A DNA stretch of 6,796 nt. It comes from JBBSIG01 sp038232215 (GTDB taxonomy: Bacteria; Actinomycetota; Thermoleophilia; Gaiellales; Gaiellaceae). The DNA is taken from contig JBBSIG010000140.1 in NCBI GenBank assembly GCA_038232215.1, forward strand, positions 1-6,796, given 5' to 3'. The position numbers and the translations under genes were made by a program. The first letter of the stretch is position 1; every line of letters begins with the position of its first letter. Shown here piece after piece: positions 6,188-6,796 of this stretch. The notes beneath the pieces were generated by a model that saw only the letters and a program-made list of their open reading frames with translations, did no database searches and was not told the DNA's origin.

Positions 6188-6218
6188 GCCCGGGCCGCAG
6201 TTGGAATGCCCCCGATGC

Positions 6219-6225
6219 AGGAGGA
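6219..6225 (+). promoter_or_regulatory. Strong Shine-Dalgarno sequence deciding the start at 6229
   Basis: AGGAGGA is a near-perfect anti-16S complement, ending 3 nt before the ATG at 6229. The spacing is a little short. It fixes this ATG as the start even though the frame is open back to 6055. Confidence 0.75.
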
Positions 6226-6228
6226 TCT

Positions 6229-6540
6229 ATGCCGGTCGAGACACCGTCGATCTTTGCGAAGGTCATCCAGGACCACCTCGAGCTGAAGCAGCGGAATGCC
6301 GGGCTCGAGCCGGCGATGCCGCTCGGCGAGTACAAGGCCGAGGATCCGTTCGACAACCACCCCCTCTTCAAGACCGAGGAGCAGGCCCGGATCGAGGAGA
6401 CGATGGACGGTCAGGAGCCGGCGATCCACGCTGAGGTGGGCGCCCACCGCTGGCCGGGCGAGGAGACCGCTGAGCAAGGAGCGCCGGCTCTCGACGAGAG
6501 CCTCTGGAGCCGCTCGCGCGACTTCGACTGGGGCGACTAA
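6229..6540 (+). CDS. Acidic soluble protein of unknown function
   Basis: This 103-aa protein has 23 Asp/Glu against 9 Lys/Arg and no membrane helix or signal peptide, so it is likely cytosolic. It starts with an amphipathic helix (FAKVIQDHLELKQRN, residues about 9-23), continues with a proline-interrupted segment containing AEDPFDNHPLFKTEEQARIEE (key residues DPF, NHPLF), and ends with SLWSRSRDFDWGD, rich in Trp and acidic residues. The His and acidic residues could bind metal, but no recognised metal motif is present. It has its own promoter and strong ribosome binding site, and a hairpin follows immediately, so it looks like a monocistronic unit. I cannot assign a family. Confidence 0.75.
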   Translation: MPVETPSIFAKVIQDHLELKQRNAGLEPAMPLGEYKAEDPFDNHPLFKTEEQARIEETMDGQEPAIHAEVGAHRWPGEETAEQGAPALDESLWSRSRDFDWGD

Positions 6541-6543
6541 AAG

Positions 6544-6572
6544 CCGCCAGAAGTCCTGCGGACTTCTGGCGG
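6544..6572 (+). terminator. Perfect 13-bp hairpin after the 103-aa gene, probable terminator
   Basis: CCGCCAGAAGTCC (6544-6556) and GGACTTCTGGCGG (6560-6572) pair perfectly around the loop TGC, beginning 4 nt after the TAA. On the plus strand the tail is TGGGGTTTGG, only partly T-rich. On the minus strand the hairpin is followed directly by CTTTT, so it could stop transcription in both directions. Confidence 0.75.
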
Positions 6573-6623
6573 TGGGGTTTGGTGCGTCGCTCCGCTCGCA
6601 CGAGCTGAAGACCCCTAGCTTCA

Positions 6624-6652
6624 CCCCGAGAAGCCCGGAGGACTTCTCGGGG
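6624..6652 (+). terminator. Second hairpin with the same 13-bp stem and 3-nt loop plan
   Basis: The arms CCCCGAGAAGCCC (6624-6636) and GGACTTCTCGGGG (6640-6652) pair with a single C-A mismatch (6634 with 6642) around the loop GGA. The core is 16 of 19 identical to the preceding hairpin. No T-tract follows on either strand, so it may be a repeat-type RNA structure or a factor-assisted terminator rather than a classical intrinsic one. Confidence 0.5.
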
Positions 6653-6726
6653 ATCGGATCACTCGATCGGGGGATTCGAGCACCCCTGACCCGAGGCGAT
6701 GCTCGGGTGTGACCCAGAGGAGCGAG

Positions 6727-6796
6727 GTGCCGGCAGTCCTCCGGCCACCCACCCCGGCCGAGGAACGCTCGGGCTTCGACGAGAACGCCCAGGGAG
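6727..6796 (+). CDS. Possible start of a further gene, 3' truncated by the window edge
   Basis: A GTG at 6727 is preceded by AGAGGAG (6716-6722) at a 4-nt spacing, and the frame stays open for 23 codons to the edge. It begins VPAVLRPPTPAEERSGFDEN, a plausible soluble N-terminus. The fragment is too short to identify. In GC-rich DNA an open frame of this length is not strong evidence; the ribosome binding site is the main support. Confidence 0.4.
   Translation, partial: MPAVLRPPTPAEERSGFDENAQG

Larger units (their letters stand above)
6541..6726. other. Non-coding stretch with several stem-loops
   Basis: This 186-bp gap holds the two related hairpins, a weak GTGCG/CGCAC stem (6582-6586 with 6597-6601), and a 7-bp stem ACCCGAG/CTCGGGT (6689-6695 with 6702-6708, loop GCGATG) just before the next possible start. 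I see no tRNA, no convincing promoter and no credible small gene in it. Confidence 0.5.

Noticed and set aside
6055..6228. N-terminal extension of the 103-aa protein
   Set aside because: The region holds a promoter and a strong Shine-Dalgarno sequence just before the ATG at 6229, and the extended translation looks non-coding.
6662..6690. tRNA T-arm-like bases (GGGGATTCGAG and its complement)
   Set aside because: The T-stem has mismatches on either strand, and no acceptor, D or anticodon arm can be fitted at the right distances.

Overview
This is a GC-rich window with dense, overlapping genes and GTG starts. No taxonomic marker gene is present. The very high GC, the ordinary-length SucA and several small membrane or basic proteins suggest a deep-branching actinobacterium, perhaps Thermoleophilia (Gaiellales or Solirubrobacterales). 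That placement is inference from overall style, not from a search.

Positions 1-2405 hold a tightly coupled plus-strand cassette that enters from beyond the left edge. Its first gene is a 5'-truncated polytopic membrane protein resembling an ABC-2-type exporter permease. The second, joined by an ATGA overlap, fuses a PqqD-like RiPP-recognition (RRE) domain to a membrane-embedded HEAGH zinc metallopeptidase of M50 (site-2 protease) type. The third, with a 16-bp overlap, is a 91-aa membrane protein of unknown function. An RRE fused to a protease and paired with an exporter is the logic of a peptide maturation and export system. The precursor peptide and any modifying enzyme, such as a radical SAM protein, would have to lie to the left. 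This is the most interesting part of the window.

Positions 2406-3043 hold two small membrane proteins of unknown function. The first, 89 aa, has one membrane helix and a strongly arginine-rich tail, and its start sits directly behind a perfect inverted repeat that encloses a -10-like hexamer. The second, 86 aa, has three predicted helices.

Positions 3044-5887 encode a complete 947-aa 2-oxoglutarate dehydrogenase E1 (SucA), a TCA-cycle enzyme. It stands alone, without neighbouring sucB or lpd and without the N-terminal acyltransferase fusion of mycobacterial Kgd or corynebacterial OdhA. Its GTG start appears to be leaderless, behind an extended -10 element.

Positions 5888-6796 hold a 62-aa minus-strand gene that converges on sucA with a 6-bp gap, a divergent 103-aa acidic soluble protein with a clear promoter and Shine-Dalgarno sequence, and a 186-bp intergenic stretch. 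That stretch contains two hairpins of identical architecture 80 bp apart, whose stems differ by compensated changes. The possible start of another gene runs off the right edge. No rRNA, tRNA, CRISPR array or insertion sequence was recognised.
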